DNA of 64,000 bases. It comes from Paludibacterium purpuratum. Lineage in GTDB: Bacteria; Pseudomonadota; Gammaproteobacteria; Burkholderiales; Chromobacteriaceae. This document shows positions 26,475-35,609 of the stretch, piece by piece. The DNA is taken from positions 62,001-126,000 of the forward strand of contig NZ_SNZP01000008.1 in NCBI RefSeq assembly GCF_004363805.1, in the 5' to 3' direction. The notes under the pieces were generated by a model. The model saw nothing but the letters and a program-made list of their open reading frames with translations, had not been told where the DNA came from and made no database searches. Within the stretch, counting starts at the first letter, position 1. Every line of letters starts with the position of its first letter. A program made the position numbers and the translations under genes.

Positions 26475-29400
26475 TTATAAAGACGTGCTACAGGCGAACC
26501 CCCGCACCAGACCGCGGTTAAACGGGTTGTCGACACTCTGCGCATTCAACAATAACTTCGCATGTCGATTTTGCGCACCCAGCTCGATCTGATATTGATC
26601 GACGCGCATGGTGCGTACCTTGGCCTGATCAAACAGGCGCCATAAACCCCACAAGCCTGGAAACGCCATCTCCACGACATTACCGCCGTCGGCCGGTATG
26701 AAATCGACGCGCACGCCGCTCGTCTGGCCGGGCCACCGGAAGGAACCCGTCAGCGACGGGCCATGCGCATAGGAAAACGCTTGGCCATTGAGGTTCAAGG
26801 CTACGCGCGCGACACCGGCATCCAAAGACGTGACCTGTAAATCGAAACCGGCCGACGGCGTCGACCCGCCATCCGGAAAAAACGCATCGCGGATTTCGGC
26901 GGCGCGTTGAAACATGATCAAGGCTGGCGCCGTAAGCTGCAGCGATGTCGGGTCATATACACGCCAGGGCGTGCGGCTCGTATCGACCTGCTCGGCAAGA
27001 TTCTTTTGGAAAAACGTATCGATCAAGCCATTGGGACGGAACAACTTGCTGAAATCCTCGCGGCTGACATCGACCGCGCTTTGCGAATCGAACGGATAGC
27101 GCCCCGTAAGCGCCAAGCGGCAAAAGCCGGCGACCTGATTTTGCCACTGCTGATTCAATTGCCGCCGTACCTGGGCCAAGTTCAACGAGACCTTGCTCGT
27201 CACCAATCCCTGCAGCATTCGGCCCAACGCGCCGGACTGAGCATCGGCCGACCGTTGCAGTTGCCGCATTGCGTCTTGCTTCGGCGGCGGCAGGCCGTAA
27301 GCGCGCGCGCTCTTGACGGCGTCGAGGTATACCGCCGCTTCGGCCAGTTGCCCTTGCAAGATATTGAGCGGGGAGGTTTTGCCATCAGGTGCAGCACGGG
27401 TCAACTCGTGCAATTCGGCAAAATGCGCATCGACCGGATTGCCTACGCCGAGGGTCGTCTGCTTGGCTGCCGACAACAACAATAGACTCAATGGCGAGTT
27501 GGCGCCGGAGAGTAATTTCAGACTGGCGCCGCCATCGTTCAGGTCGCGGGCGGACTTAAGCGACACATCGGCCAACAGCGCGTCCCAACGCTTGATGTAT
27601 TGGGAGAAATACAGTGCGTCTAGCGCCTCTTTATTGGCCACAATGTCTTCAGGGCGCAGTCGATCCGCCAAGACCCAGTGCAACTTGTCACCACGCGCCA
27701 ATAGCGCATCGCGTAGCGCCAGATAACGCTGATAGCCCGCCAGCGTATAGGCATTCGGCACACCTTCGCTCAACGGCAGACCGCTGGCGCGCGTCAGCAC
27801 CAGGGCCGTTCCCGGGCCAGCGAGTTCGCTTAACGACAACTGTCCCGACATGTCGCGAGCCAAATCGGACTGTAAACGCTGAAACAAGCGCGTAGCCAGC
27901 GGCATCGCTAATAACGCGTCACGCGTGCGTTGGATCAAAGCCTGGTCGAGCTCGGCATTGCCCATGCGCTGTTCGTGAATCAGCCAGCTGCGACTATGCG
28001 CCAGTAGCGAGGAGCGCGCCGCATCGCTCGCGTGCGAACGGATCAGATCTTTGTCGAGCCAGGCCAACACGGCGTCTGGCGCGAGTCGCCGATGGTCGCC
28101 CAACATCAGGTACACGCTCAATGCCCGGAAACGCTCGCCAAAGTCCTGGCGGTCATCGTCCATCGCGCCGCCCAGCCGACGTAGCATATAGGGCAGTAAG
28201 GTACGGTGCAGCATCTGTCGATATTGATCGCCGGCCTGTGCGTTCAAGCGCACCGCTTGCGCGCGCCAGGTCAACGCCAGCGGCCAGGGGGGCGCTTCGG
28301 CGTGCAATGATATCGCCCGCGCGGCATCGAGCAACGGCAGCATGCCGGCGGGATCGTCGGCCTGGATACCTCTCGCCGCCAGCTCGGCCAATTGATCGAC
28401 CGCGCGAATGCTCTGCGTCAGCGCCGCCCGCTGCTGTTGATAACGGCTCATGACACCCGTCGCGCACCACAAACCGATCAGAACAGGAATACCAACCACG
28501 GCAAAACCGAGCAGACGGCGTTGCGCTGGCGTCAAACGCGACCTGGGCGCCAAATGCGCCTCGGCAAAGACCACTTGTCGCAATAGACTGGCAATGAAGT
28601 AAGCGCGCCGCGCCTCGGGAATCCGTAACTCGACAGGGGCCAGTGTGGGGGCGAGTTCGCCGCACCATTGGCGCGTAGCCGTGCCATGTTGTTCCGCACT
28701 GGTGAAGTAGACCCCGCGCAACACCCGATCCGGCCGATAACGGGAGTAGCAGAACAACTGGCGCAAGAAGCTTTCCAACCGCGGCTGCAACGCAGCGAAT
28801 TGCAGCGGAAAGTTCATAGCCTGCGCACGTTCGTCGACGGAGGGCAGCGCATAGAGCCGATCGGCGACCTGGCGATAGAGTTGCGTCACCAAAACGCTAA
28901 ACTCGGCCGAAAACCCGTCCAGTACCGTTCGGGTACGATCGGAGGACGGCAAAGGCAAGGTCATGCCCCACACCTGGCGGCGCTGTTCTTCGGTCATGCC
29001 GGCGAAAAACGCGTTAAACCCGGCCAAATGGTCGCACTGGGTGATTAACACATACACCGGCACGCCATATCCGAATCGTCGCTGCAGGCGATCCAGCCGC
29101 TCGTGCAGCCCATTCGCCTCGGCGGCCAGCGCATCCGCGGATAAGGTCGTCAGCCTCGGCAGGTCGAGCGCAACGAGTACGCCATTGAGCGGACGGCTGC
29201 GACGAGCACGCGCCAACTGCCGCATCAACAGTTGCCACGCAGCGGGGACGAGTGCGCACGATGCCTCGATCAGGACGGCTTGCTCGCCCAGCAGCCAGCT
29301 GCAGTTCGCATCGCCGTGGCTGTGCTCGATGCGCAAACCGGACTGTTGCAGCAATGCGGTTTTGCCGCTTGCCGCGGCCCCCAGCAGCAAATAACGCGGC

Positions 29401-29756
29401 AACGCGCGCACCGATCCGCGTTTGAGTAAACGGCGGATCGGCTGGTAGCCGAGTTTGAGCGCTTCGAGCTGCTGTGCCTCGAGCCCCTCGGGTGTCGACG
29501 CATCCTGATTCGGAGTGTCGCGGCGCTCGACACGGATATTGATGCGACCGATCAGCCATCGACCGCCCCAAAACAACAACCAGGCAACCAGGACCAGCAC
29601 GATCACCCAGACGCGCTGTTGCGGCGTGGCCAGCAGTGGCCGCCCATCTATCGCGATACGTTCGCCCCAGAACCAGATCGCCGTGGCCAGCGCCAGCACG
29701 GGCAATGCCGACCAGAGCAAAGAGCGGGCGCGGTTAAAAATCAAAGACTCAAACAT
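26475..29756 (-). CDS. tssM: T6SS inner-membrane protein TssM (IcmF)
   Basis: Spans the inner membrane and periplasm, joining TssL to TssJ. The start MFESLIFNRARSLLWSALPVLALATAIWFWG at 29756 has GGGAGG upstream and gives 1093 residues. Two N-terminal membrane helices (about 12-30 and 45-62), a cytoplasmic domain with Walker A GAAASGKT (about residue 125), a third membrane helix near residue 420, then a long periplasmic region and the C-terminal IcmF domain with SFRWPGQTSGVRVDFI. The GTP/ATP site looks intact. It follows tssL by 39 bp. Confidence 0.95.
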   Translation of the reverse strand: MFESLIFNRARSLLWSALPVLALATAIWFWGERIAIDGRPLLATPQQRVWVIVLVLVAWLLFWGGRWLIGRINIRVERRDTPNQDASTPEGLEAQQLEALKLGYQPIRRLLKRGSVRALPRYLLLGAAASGKTALLQQSGLRIEHSHGDANCSWLLGEQAVLIEASCALVPAAWQLLMRQLARARRSRPLNGVLVALDLPRLTTLSADALAAEANGLHERLDRLQRRFGYGVPVYVLITQCDHLAGFNAFFAGMTEEQRRQVWGMTLPLPSSDRTRTVLDGFSAEFSVLVTQLYRQVADRLYALPSVDERAQAMNFPLQFAALQPRLESFLRQLFCYSRYRPDRVLRGVYFTSAEQHGTATRQWCGELAPTLAPVELRIPEARRAYFIASLLRQVVFAEAHLAPRSRLTPAQRRLLGFAVVGIPVLIGLWCATGVMSRYQQQRAALTQSIRAVDQLAELAARGIQADDPAGMLPLLDAARAISLHAEAPPWPLALTWRAQAVRLNAQAGDQYRQMLHRTLLPYMLRRLGGAMDDDRQDFGERFRALSVYLMLGDHRRLAPDAVLAWLDKDLIRSHASDAARSSLLAHSRSWLIHEQRMGNAELDQALIQRTRDALLAMPLATRLFQRLQSDLARDMSGQLSLSELAGPGTALVLTRASGLPLSEGVPNAYTLAGYQRYLALRDALLARGDKLHWVLADRLRPEDIVANKEALDALYFSQYIKRWDALLADVSLKSARDLNDGGASLKLLSGANSPLSLLLLSAAKQTTLGVGNPVDAHFAELHELTRAAPDGKTSPLNILQGQLAEAAVYLDAVKSARAYGLPPPKQDAMRQLQRSADAQSGALGRMLQGLVTSKVSLNLAQVRRQLNQQWQNQVAGFCRLALTGRYPFDSQSAVDVSREDFSKLFRPNGLIDTFFQKNLAEQVDTSRTPWRVYDPTSLQLTAPALIMFQRAAEIRDAFFPDGGSTPSAGFDLQVTSLDAGVARVALNLNGQAFSYAHGPSLTGSFRWPGQTSGVRVDFIPADGGNVVEMAFPGLWGLWRLFDQAKVRTMRVDQYQIELGAQNRHAKLLLNAQSVDNPFNRGLVRGFACSTSL

Positions 29757-29795
29757 AGGCCCTCCCATCCGCCATGGCACACCAAACGCCGGACG

Positions 29796-31040
29796 TCATA
29801 GGCTGCCCGCCGGCGCCAAGATGGCGATTTCCACACGGCGGTTCTTCGCTCGTCCGGCCGGGGTGTGATTGTCCGCCAAAGGCTGCATCGCGCCGCGCCC
29901 CTGGGCCGCGTAACGTTCAGGCTGGCCGGAACCGGCCGCCAACAATGCCACGACGGCATCGGCGCGCATATTGGACAAACGCCAGTTATCCGGCGCGCCC
30001 GAGATCGTCGGCTGATTATCCGAGTGGCCGGTCACCACGATCCTGCCTGGCACGTTGGCCAGCGCCTGCCCGATGTGCCGCACCAGAGGGAGATAATCTG
30101 CGGAGGGCTGCGCACTGCCCGAAGCGAACAGACCGTCGACATGCAAAGTCAGCAAAGTGCGGTCAGCCTGCGTATCCACACTCAAAAAACCGCGCTGGAT
30201 CTCCGCGGCCAAGCGCTCGACCAGCCTCGATGAGCGTCCATCCGACGCGACGGCCGGACGCGGCGCCATCACGGGCCAGGACGGAATATGCTCAAAAGCG
30301 TCCGATGTCTGCCGAGCCGTCAACCCCAAGCGATAGTCGAGACCGATAAACATCGCCAACAACGCCGCCACCACGGCAGGCGTGCACCAAACCGCCGAGC
30401 GATAGCGCCTTGCACGCCGTGCATGAGGCTCTGCCACGCCTTGCCAGCTCGGAGAGAGCGACGGATCGGCACTGCCGCGCGTGGCTCTGAGCAGCAGATA
30501 CAAGCGCTCGCGCAAACGGGCGAGCGCCCCCTGCCCACCTTCGATCAAACGGTAGCGACCCTCCATGCCGAGCGCCAGCAAGGCATGCATGAACTCCAAC
30601 TCATCCAGGTGCGCTTCCGGCGCCTGTGCCAGCCATTGAAGAATGCGGAAGAAGCGTTCCCCGCCGGAGACCTCGTGATAAAACGTCACAAGCAGGCTGC
30701 GCCGCCCCCATACATCGCCCCCCCAAGCGGTACTGGCGATGGTCTCATCCAGTAGCGTGCACAGGCAGTAACGCGCCATCGCCACCGCCTCTTCCGACAC
30801 GCCCTCGCGGCTGGCCTGATCGGAAAAGGCCTTCACCATGGCCATCAAGCGATCGCGCAGCGGCAGCAGATCGTCCATTGGCCGAGCCGTTTTCAGCAAC
30901 GGTATGCACTCGAGCAGCGGCAGTGCGGCTCGCAGCAACGGGTTGGTGCTCGCAAGCGCGGCCTGGGGCGCCACCGGACCATCGGCGCGAGCCACGACGT
31001 CGAAAGTTTCGCCGGCATCTTGCAACGCCATGGGCATCAT
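29796..31040 (-). CDS. tssL: T6SS protein TssL with C-terminal OmpA peptidoglycan-binding domain
   Basis: 414 residues. The N-terminal DotU domain (about 30-220, with AMARYCLCTLLDETIASTAWG and FFRILQWLAQAP) sits in the cytoplasm. A membrane helix near 225-245 follows. The C-terminal OmpA-like domain shows VVTGHSDNQPTISG, NWRLSNMRADAVV and NRRVEI, carrying the conserved Asp and Arg that hold diaminopimelate. This is an evolved TssL that anchors the machine to the cell wall itself, so a separate TagL is unnecessary. Its start overlaps the tssK stop by 4 bp. Confidence 0.95.
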   Translation of the reverse strand: MMPMALQDAGETFDVVARADGPVAPQAALASTNPLLRAALPLLECIPLLKTARPMDDLLPLRDRLMAMVKAFSDQASREGVSEEAVAMARYCLCTLLDETIASTAWGGDVWGRRSLLVTFYHEVSGGERFFRILQWLAQAPEAHLDELEFMHALLALGMEGRYRLIEGGQGALARLRERLYLLLRATRGSADPSLSPSWQGVAEPHARRARRYRSAVWCTPAVVAALLAMFIGLDYRLGLTARQTSDAFEHIPSWPVMAPRPAVASDGRSSRLVERLAAEIQRGFLSVDTQADRTLLTLHVDGLFASGSAQPSADYLPLVRHIGQALANVPGRIVVTGHSDNQPTISGAPDNWRLSNMRADAVVALLAAGSGQPERYAAQGRGAMQPLADNHTPAGRAKNRRVEIAILAPAGSL

Positions 31041-32371
31041 AACGGGTGCTCCGACTTATGCCGGATCGCCCACAACTCCAGCTCCAGGCCGGGGAAATCG
31101 CCGGCGACGTGCAACGCGAGCGCGGCAGCCGACGGCAGTTGTGCCCAAAGCGCATGCGAGCGCTCCAACGCAAAATAGCGGTAGCCGGCATGCAACGGAA
31201 TCTGATACGGCACGCTCGCGAGCGCACGCACGCCGATAGCGGGCAATTGCAGATTGACCAGATCGCTGATCTTCTCCACCGGCCCCATCTTGAGTTGAGT
31301 CGGCAGGTGGCCGGTCAACACGTCATCCGGCAGCGCCGCTTTGGCCGCCAGCACGAAGTCGGCTTGCTCGTACAGCTCACCGGGCACCACCGCGACATAA
31401 AGGCCATTGGCGCGCACTTGCAGCGGGATGGCCACGGCACTCGGATCGGTCACCAGGCTCAACTGCTGACGCAGCTCGACAATCAGCGGGCCGAAGCTTT
31501 GATCCAGTGCGTGGTGGCGATAAGGCGGGAACGCAGACGGGCGCTTCCCGCGTTGGAAACTGGCAAGCTCGCCCGCCAGCTGCACCAGCTCGGCAAAAAG
31601 GCGTTCAGGATGAATGCCCGCCGCCTGCTGCAAATGTGCGAACAAAGGTTCACAGCGGTTAACAAGCTGTAGCAGTAAAAAATCGGCGATCTTGGCAGCA
31701 TTGCCTGCTTGAGTTTGCGTCAAGCGCGCCGCCAGCGCATCGCCGCGCTGATGCAGGCGGCCGACCAGTTCGGCCACGAAACGGGCGAGTAGCGGCGCCG
31801 CGCGGTAATCGATACACGGCGGCACATACTCTTCGTCCAGCACCACCCTGTTATCGGCGCGCCGTTCCAAGACGCGCGCCACCCCGATGTAGCTATACGC
31901 ATCGGCAACATCGGCCTTGGCCGCCAAACGCAAGCGCAACTTGCCGACTTGCAGCGTGGCGGGCTCGGCGCCGCCGACATGGCTATCGGCGACCTCGCAC
32001 TCCTCGACGCGGTAACGGGCATATTGATGCTCCCCGCTCTCCACGGTGCCTGGGCGTGCCAACGGCAGTGCCAGCACGATTTCGCAATCGCGCATATCGG
32101 CATCGATGGCGAGCGGCAACGGCAGATCGTCCTGTTGCGGCAGACTAAGCGGCGTGCCGTCCGGCAGCACCGCCTCGCATTCGAGTAGCGCGATTCGGCC
32201 TTGCCGCAGCTGGCTCTCATCGATGGCGAGCCGCGCCACCCCCCAGGTATCGCAACGCTGAACGCCCCCCCACATCTCGAGCAGGCGGTGCAAATAGCGA
32301 TCATGCTGCTGCAAATGCTGTTGCTGCAGCAGCATGCCTTCCGACCATACGACTTTATTCGCCCAGAGCAT
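31037..32371 (-). CDS. tssK: T6SS baseplate-membrane connector TssK
   Basis: Trimeric protein linking baseplate wedges to the TssJLM membrane complex; its fold is like siphophage receptor-binding proteins. 444 residues starting MLWANKVVWSEGMLLQQQHLQQHDRYLH, the diagnostic N-terminus. Later block: LVDQ-type PLQVRANGLYVAVVPGELYEQADFVLAAKAALP. First gene of the minus-strand block tssK-tssL-tssM. The 170-bp gap to the divergent rlmL gene contains AT-rich sequence suited to both promoters; no single box pair stood out. Confidence 0.95.
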   Translation of the reverse strand: MLWANKVVWSEGMLLQQQHLQQHDRYLHRLLEMWGGVQRCDTWGVARLAIDESQLRQGRIALLECEAVLPDGTPLSLPQQDDLPLPLAIDADMRDCEIVLALPLARPGTVESGEHQYARYRVEECEVADSHVGGAEPATLQVGKLRLRLAAKADVADAYSYIGVARVLERRADNRVVLDEEYVPPCIDYRAAPLLARFVAELVGRLHQRGDALAARLTQTQAGNAAKIADFLLLQLVNRCEPLFAHLQQAAGIHPERLFAELVQLAGELASFQRGKRPSAFPPYRHHALDQSFGPLIVELRQQLSLVTDPSAVAIPLQVRANGLYVAVVPGELYEQADFVLAAKAALPDDVLTGHLPTQLKMGPVEKISDLVNLQLPAIGVRALASVPYQIPLHAGYRYFALERSHALWAQLPSAAALALHVAGDFPGLELELWAIRHKSEHPL

Positions 32372-32541
32372 ACCGGCATCGAATCCTAAGCAAATTGCTG
32401 AGGCGATCAGTCTATTTCCTTCTACATTAGTATTTTTATAGGTAGAGTCTTAATCGCCGCCGGCAGCGGGCCATCGAATAGAAACGATAGGTATAAAATT
32501 CAGATACAATTGAGGATTTAACTGGATTCGGAGACTGTTTC

Positions 32542-33936
32542 ATGGCGACATTTCGCTCGCGTCAACGCACTAGCCAACGCCACGTTGGCAGGCGTGCCCC
32601 CCAAGCCGACCAAAGCGACGAGAGCGTGCGCCCGGAAAACACTCAAGCTCAAGCAGACAGTCGACAAACGCCCAAACCAGCCGCAGCCGCGCCGACCAGC
32701 ATGCGCCGCGGCGCCCCCAGCGTCGGCCTGCCGCCGGCCGAACGCCCCGCGTTCGAGCGGCGTAGCGCTCAAAACGCGCGCGCGGAGGGTGCGCAGCTCG
32801 CACTATTCGCCTCCTGCCCACGCGGGCTGGAGGCGGCGCTCGTCCAGGAACTGATGCGGCTCGGCGCATCGGACCCGCAAGCGGTGGATGGCGGGGTCGG
32901 CTTTACCGGATCCATGGCCATCTTGATGCGCGCCAACCTGGAAAGCCGGGTCGCCAGCCGCGTGCTCATGCGCCTGGCGCACGGAGAGTATCGGACGGAA
33001 CGCGACATCAACGCGCTCGCCATGCAGGTCGACTGGCCACGGCATTTCGACGTTTCCCAGCGCATCAAGGTCAAAACCGAAGCCGCGGGCAGCCGGGTAA
33101 AAAGCCTGGATTACGTCTCGCTGACGGTCAAGGATGCCGTGTGCGACCGCTTCCGCCAGGCCGAACTCGGCCGACCCAGCGTCGACACGCGCACTCCCGA
33201 CGTGCGCATCCAGGTTTTCTTGACCGCCGACCAGGCGTCGATCTACCTCGACAGCAGCGGGGACGCCTTGTTCAAACGCGGCTGGCGTATGGAAAGCGGC
33301 GATGCGCCGCTGCGCGAGAACCTGGCGGCGGGCATTCTGCTCTTAGCCGGCTACGACGGCTCGCAGCCGCTGCTCGACCCCATGTGCGGTAGCGGCACCT
33401 TTTTGGTCGAAGCCGCCGATATCGCACTCAACCGCGCGCCCGGACGCACACGTACTTTTGCGTTCGAAAAATGGAAAACCTTCGACTCCGTACTCTGGCA
33501 ACAGCTGCAGACGGCCGCACGCGCGGCGGAACGGGCGCCGACACCGCTGCCGATACGCGGCAGCGATCATGATCGTCGCATGACGGCCATGGCGCACGCC
33601 AATTTGGAACGGGCCGGGCTTGCCGGGCTCATCGAGGTCGAGGTCATGGACGTGTTCGATACGCGGCCGCACGCGCCCGCGGGACTGATCGTCACCAACC
33701 CGCCTTACGGCGTGCGCCTGGAAGAGTTGGATACGCTCGCCGCCCTGTATCCGCGTCTGGGCGACTGGCTGAAACAGCACTTCGCCGGTTGGACCGCTCA
33801 GCTGTTCACCGGCGACCTGCGCCTGGCCAAGCTGATTCGACTGACCATTAAGCGCCGCATACCGCTTTATAACGGTGCGCTCGAGTGCCGACTATTCACG
33901 CTGCCGCTCATCGCCGGCAGCGCGCGTAAAGCTTAG
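32542..33936 (+). CDS. rlmL: THUMP-domain 23S rRNA guanine N2-methyltransferase (RlmL-type)
   Basis: SAM-dependent rRNA methyltransferase equivalent to the N-terminal half of E. coli RlmL (m2G2445 of 23S rRNA). About 85 residues at the N-terminus are basic and low complexity, rich in Arg, Gln and Pro. Then comes a ferredoxin-like/THUMP region (about 88-240: LFASCPRGLEAALVQEL) and a Rossmann methyltransferase with LLDPMCGSGTFLVEAA and the catalytic TNPPYGVRL. There is no fused RlmK half. The exact target base is inferred from the family. Convergent with the FUSC gene over a long perfect hairpin. Confidence 0.88.
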   Translation: MATFRSRQRTSQRHVGRRAPQADQSDESVRPENTQAQADSRQTPKPAAAAPTSMRRGAPSVGLPPAERPAFERRSAQNARAEGAQLALFASCPRGLEAALVQELMRLGASDPQAVDGGVGFTGSMAILMRANLESRVASRVLMRLAHGEYRTERDINALAMQVDWPRHFDVSQRIKVKTEAAGSRVKSLDYVSLTVKDAVCDRFRQAELGRPSVDTRTPDVRIQVFLTADQASIYLDSSGDALFKRGWRMESGDAPLRENLAAGILLLAGYDGSQPLLDPMCGSGTFLVEAADIALNRAPGRTRTFAFEKWKTFDSVLWQQLQTAARAAERAPTPLPIRGSDHDRRMTAMAHANLERAGLAGLIEVEVMDVFDTRPHAPAGLIVTNPPYGVRLEELDTLAALYPRLGDWLKQHFAGWTAQLFTGDLRLAKLIRLTIKRRIPLYNGALECRLFTLPLIAGSARKA

Positions 33937-33953
33937 GAACCGGCATTGCCTGC

Positions 33954-33995
33954 GGCGAATGCACGCTTCTATGGGTGTAGAAGCGTGCATTCGCC
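33954..33995. repeat. Perfect 18-bp inverted repeat at the rlmL/FUSC convergence
   Basis: Arms 33954-33971 and 33978-33995 are exact reverse complements (left arm GGCGAATGCACGCTTCTA), loop TGGGTG. The hairpin starts 18 bp after the rlmL stop and contains the last codons and stop of the FUSC gene (33969). It lacks a T tract. The right arm begins with TAGAAGCG, loosely like the GTAGGAGCG of the element at 38885-38938, so it may be a REP-type palindrome serving as a message end. Confidence 0.8.
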
Positions 33996-34979
33996 AAGCA
34001 AGGCACGATTGACCGCCAGCACCCCGGCCAATCCGATCACCCCGCCCAGCACGACATCGATCAAGCGCTCGGCCGCCACGTCGGCCGGCGCGTTCAACAC
34101 CGTCAACGCGACAGCGGCACAGGCGCAGCGCACGGCAAAGCCGATCGGATAACGTCGAAACGACACCAAGCTCGTCACCGCCCCCAGGGCGATCAGCGCA
34201 GACACCGCCGGGTGGTGCGGCAGCAGACTGCCGATGCCAATGCCCATCGGCACCCCTACCGCAGCACCCCACGCCCGATCGCGCAGCTTACGTTTGGCAG
34301 ATAGGACATCGCCGGTCACCACACTTGCAGCCGACCAGATCACCCACTGGCCATGCCCAAAATGGCGCCACGCCACCAACGCCGCTGCGCATGCGACCGC
34401 CAAACCACCGGCCAGCATGGCTTCGCGCACCGCCATCGTGGTGCCGGCATCGTCGAGATAGCGCAGCCGCGTATGATGGCGCCACCATGGCATCGCATCG
34501 AGGCGGCGATGGTGCTCGACCAGCGACAGCAGCCACACCGGCAGCATGCACAGCGCGATATACGGCAGCAAGTGCGCCCCCTGTGCAGCGTATTGCGCCG
34601 GTGCGCTACCGTCGGCGGCTTCGCAGGCCAGATACAGCGCGGGAATGAAAACAAAGTTGCCGAGCGAACGCAGCTTACGACCATAAGCCGACAAACCGAT
34701 GGCTCCGGCAGCCATGAGTGCACAGCCGGCCACGAACAATGGCGGCACCACGAGCGACCGCAACAGCAACAGGAAAGCCGCCATGATCGCCAACGTTTGC
34801 AGCAGCACGCCCAGCGGCGCCAGATGCGCCCGCTCGACGCCGATGTAGAGCGCAACGGCCACGATGGCCGCGCGCAGCCACAGCAGATCCGCGCTCGCCC
34901 ACCACACCAGCAGCACCGGCATCAGCACGACCAGGCAGCGGCCCAACTGACGCAAATCGACGATATCGTCGATATTCAC
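33969..34979 (-). CDS. FUSC-family integral membrane protein
   Basis: 336 residues, almost entirely hydrophobic, with about ten predicted membrane segments in two halves (roughly residues 12-140 and 190-325), separated by a short polar stretch (EHHRRLDAMPWWRHHTRLRYLDDAG). The second half contains RDRAWGAAVGVPMGIGIG and a GGVIGL-type end, typical of FUSC/YccS-like proteins associated with efflux of aromatic acids. The large cytoplasmic domain of full-length FUSC proteins is missing, so this is the short version. It overlaps the upstream isochorismatase-fold gene by 4 bp (ATGA) and is likely cotranscribed. Substrate unknown. Confidence 0.78.
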   Translation of the reverse strand: MNIDDIVDLRQLGRCLVVLMPVLLVWWASADLLWLRAAIVAVALYIGVERAHLAPLGVLLQTLAIMAAFLLLLRSLVVPPLFVAGCALMAAGAIGLSAYGRKLRSLGNFVFIPALYLACEAADGSAPAQYAAQGAHLLPYIALCMLPVWLLSLVEHHRRLDAMPWWRHHTRLRYLDDAGTTMAVREAMLAGGLAVACAAALVAWRHFGHGQWVIWSAASVVTGDVLSAKRKLRDRAWGAAVGVPMGIGIGSLLPHHPAVSALIALGAVTSLVSFRRYPIGFAVRCACAAVALTVLNAPADVAAERLIDVVLGGVIGLAGVLAVNRALLGECTLLHP

Positions 34980-35548
34980 AGCGTCGCGGCCTCATCGGCC
35001 CGGATAATCTTGGCGATGCGCGCGAGCATGGCCATCGAGGCTTGATGCTCCTCCTCGTTCCCCGCCGCACAGGCATCTTCCACCACCACCACCTGATAGT
35101 CGCGGTCGTGGGCATCGCGCGCCGCCGCTTGCACCGCCCAAGTACTGCTCACGCCGGCGATCACCACACGCTCTATGCGCCGCGCACGCAGCGCGGCATC
35201 CAGATTCGTGCAATAGAAAGCACTGACGCGCGGTTTAACGATCACCATATCCGCCTGCTCCGCATGTAGCGCCGGATGGAACGCCATGCCGTCAGAGCCC
35301 TGCACCAATGCGCCGAACTCATGCACGCGACCGAACATGGCCGAATGCTTGGGTTGATCGACATAGCCGGCGCTAAACCCCACCTTGACCAACACGGACA
35401 GCCAGCCCTTATCGCGAGCGCTATCCAGCAGTTGGTTCGCTTTGCCGATCACGTCGCGCGCAGCGGCATGGGCAGCCGAACCGGCGATCTTGCCGCTCGG
35501 ATGCATGATGTCGACGATATAGTCCAGTCCGATAAATGCAGTATTCAT
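34976..35548 (-). CDS. Isochorismatase-fold hydrolase lacking the catalytic cysteine
   Basis: 190 residues of the cysteine-hydrolase superfamily Rossmann fold. Asp9 (IGLDYIVDI) and Lys105 (VIVKPRVSAF) of the triad are present. In the motif where the nucleophilic Cys normally sits (G-V-x-T-x-x-C-V), this protein reads GVSSTWAVQAAARDAHDRDY, with Ala138 at the Cys position. Isochorismatases such as PhzD and EntB have Gly there and use acid catalysis, so it may hydrolyse a vinyl ether rather than an amide, or be inactive. Ribosome binding site AAGGAG. Followed with overlap by the FUSC gene. Confidence 0.85.
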   Translation of the reverse strand: MNTAFIGLDYIVDIMHPSGKIAGSAAHAAARDVIGKANQLLDSARDKGWLSVLVKVGFSAGYVDQPKHSAMFGRVHEFGALVQGSDGMAFHPALHAEQADMVIVKPRVSAFYCTNLDAALRARRIERVVIAGVSSTWAVQAAARDAHDRDYQVVVVEDACAAGNEEEHQASMAMLARIAKIIRADEAATL

Positions 35549-35609
35549 AGTGGCTCCTTGGGTTATTTTTATTATTTTAACATAACTATGTTTACATTAT
35601 TATATGTCG

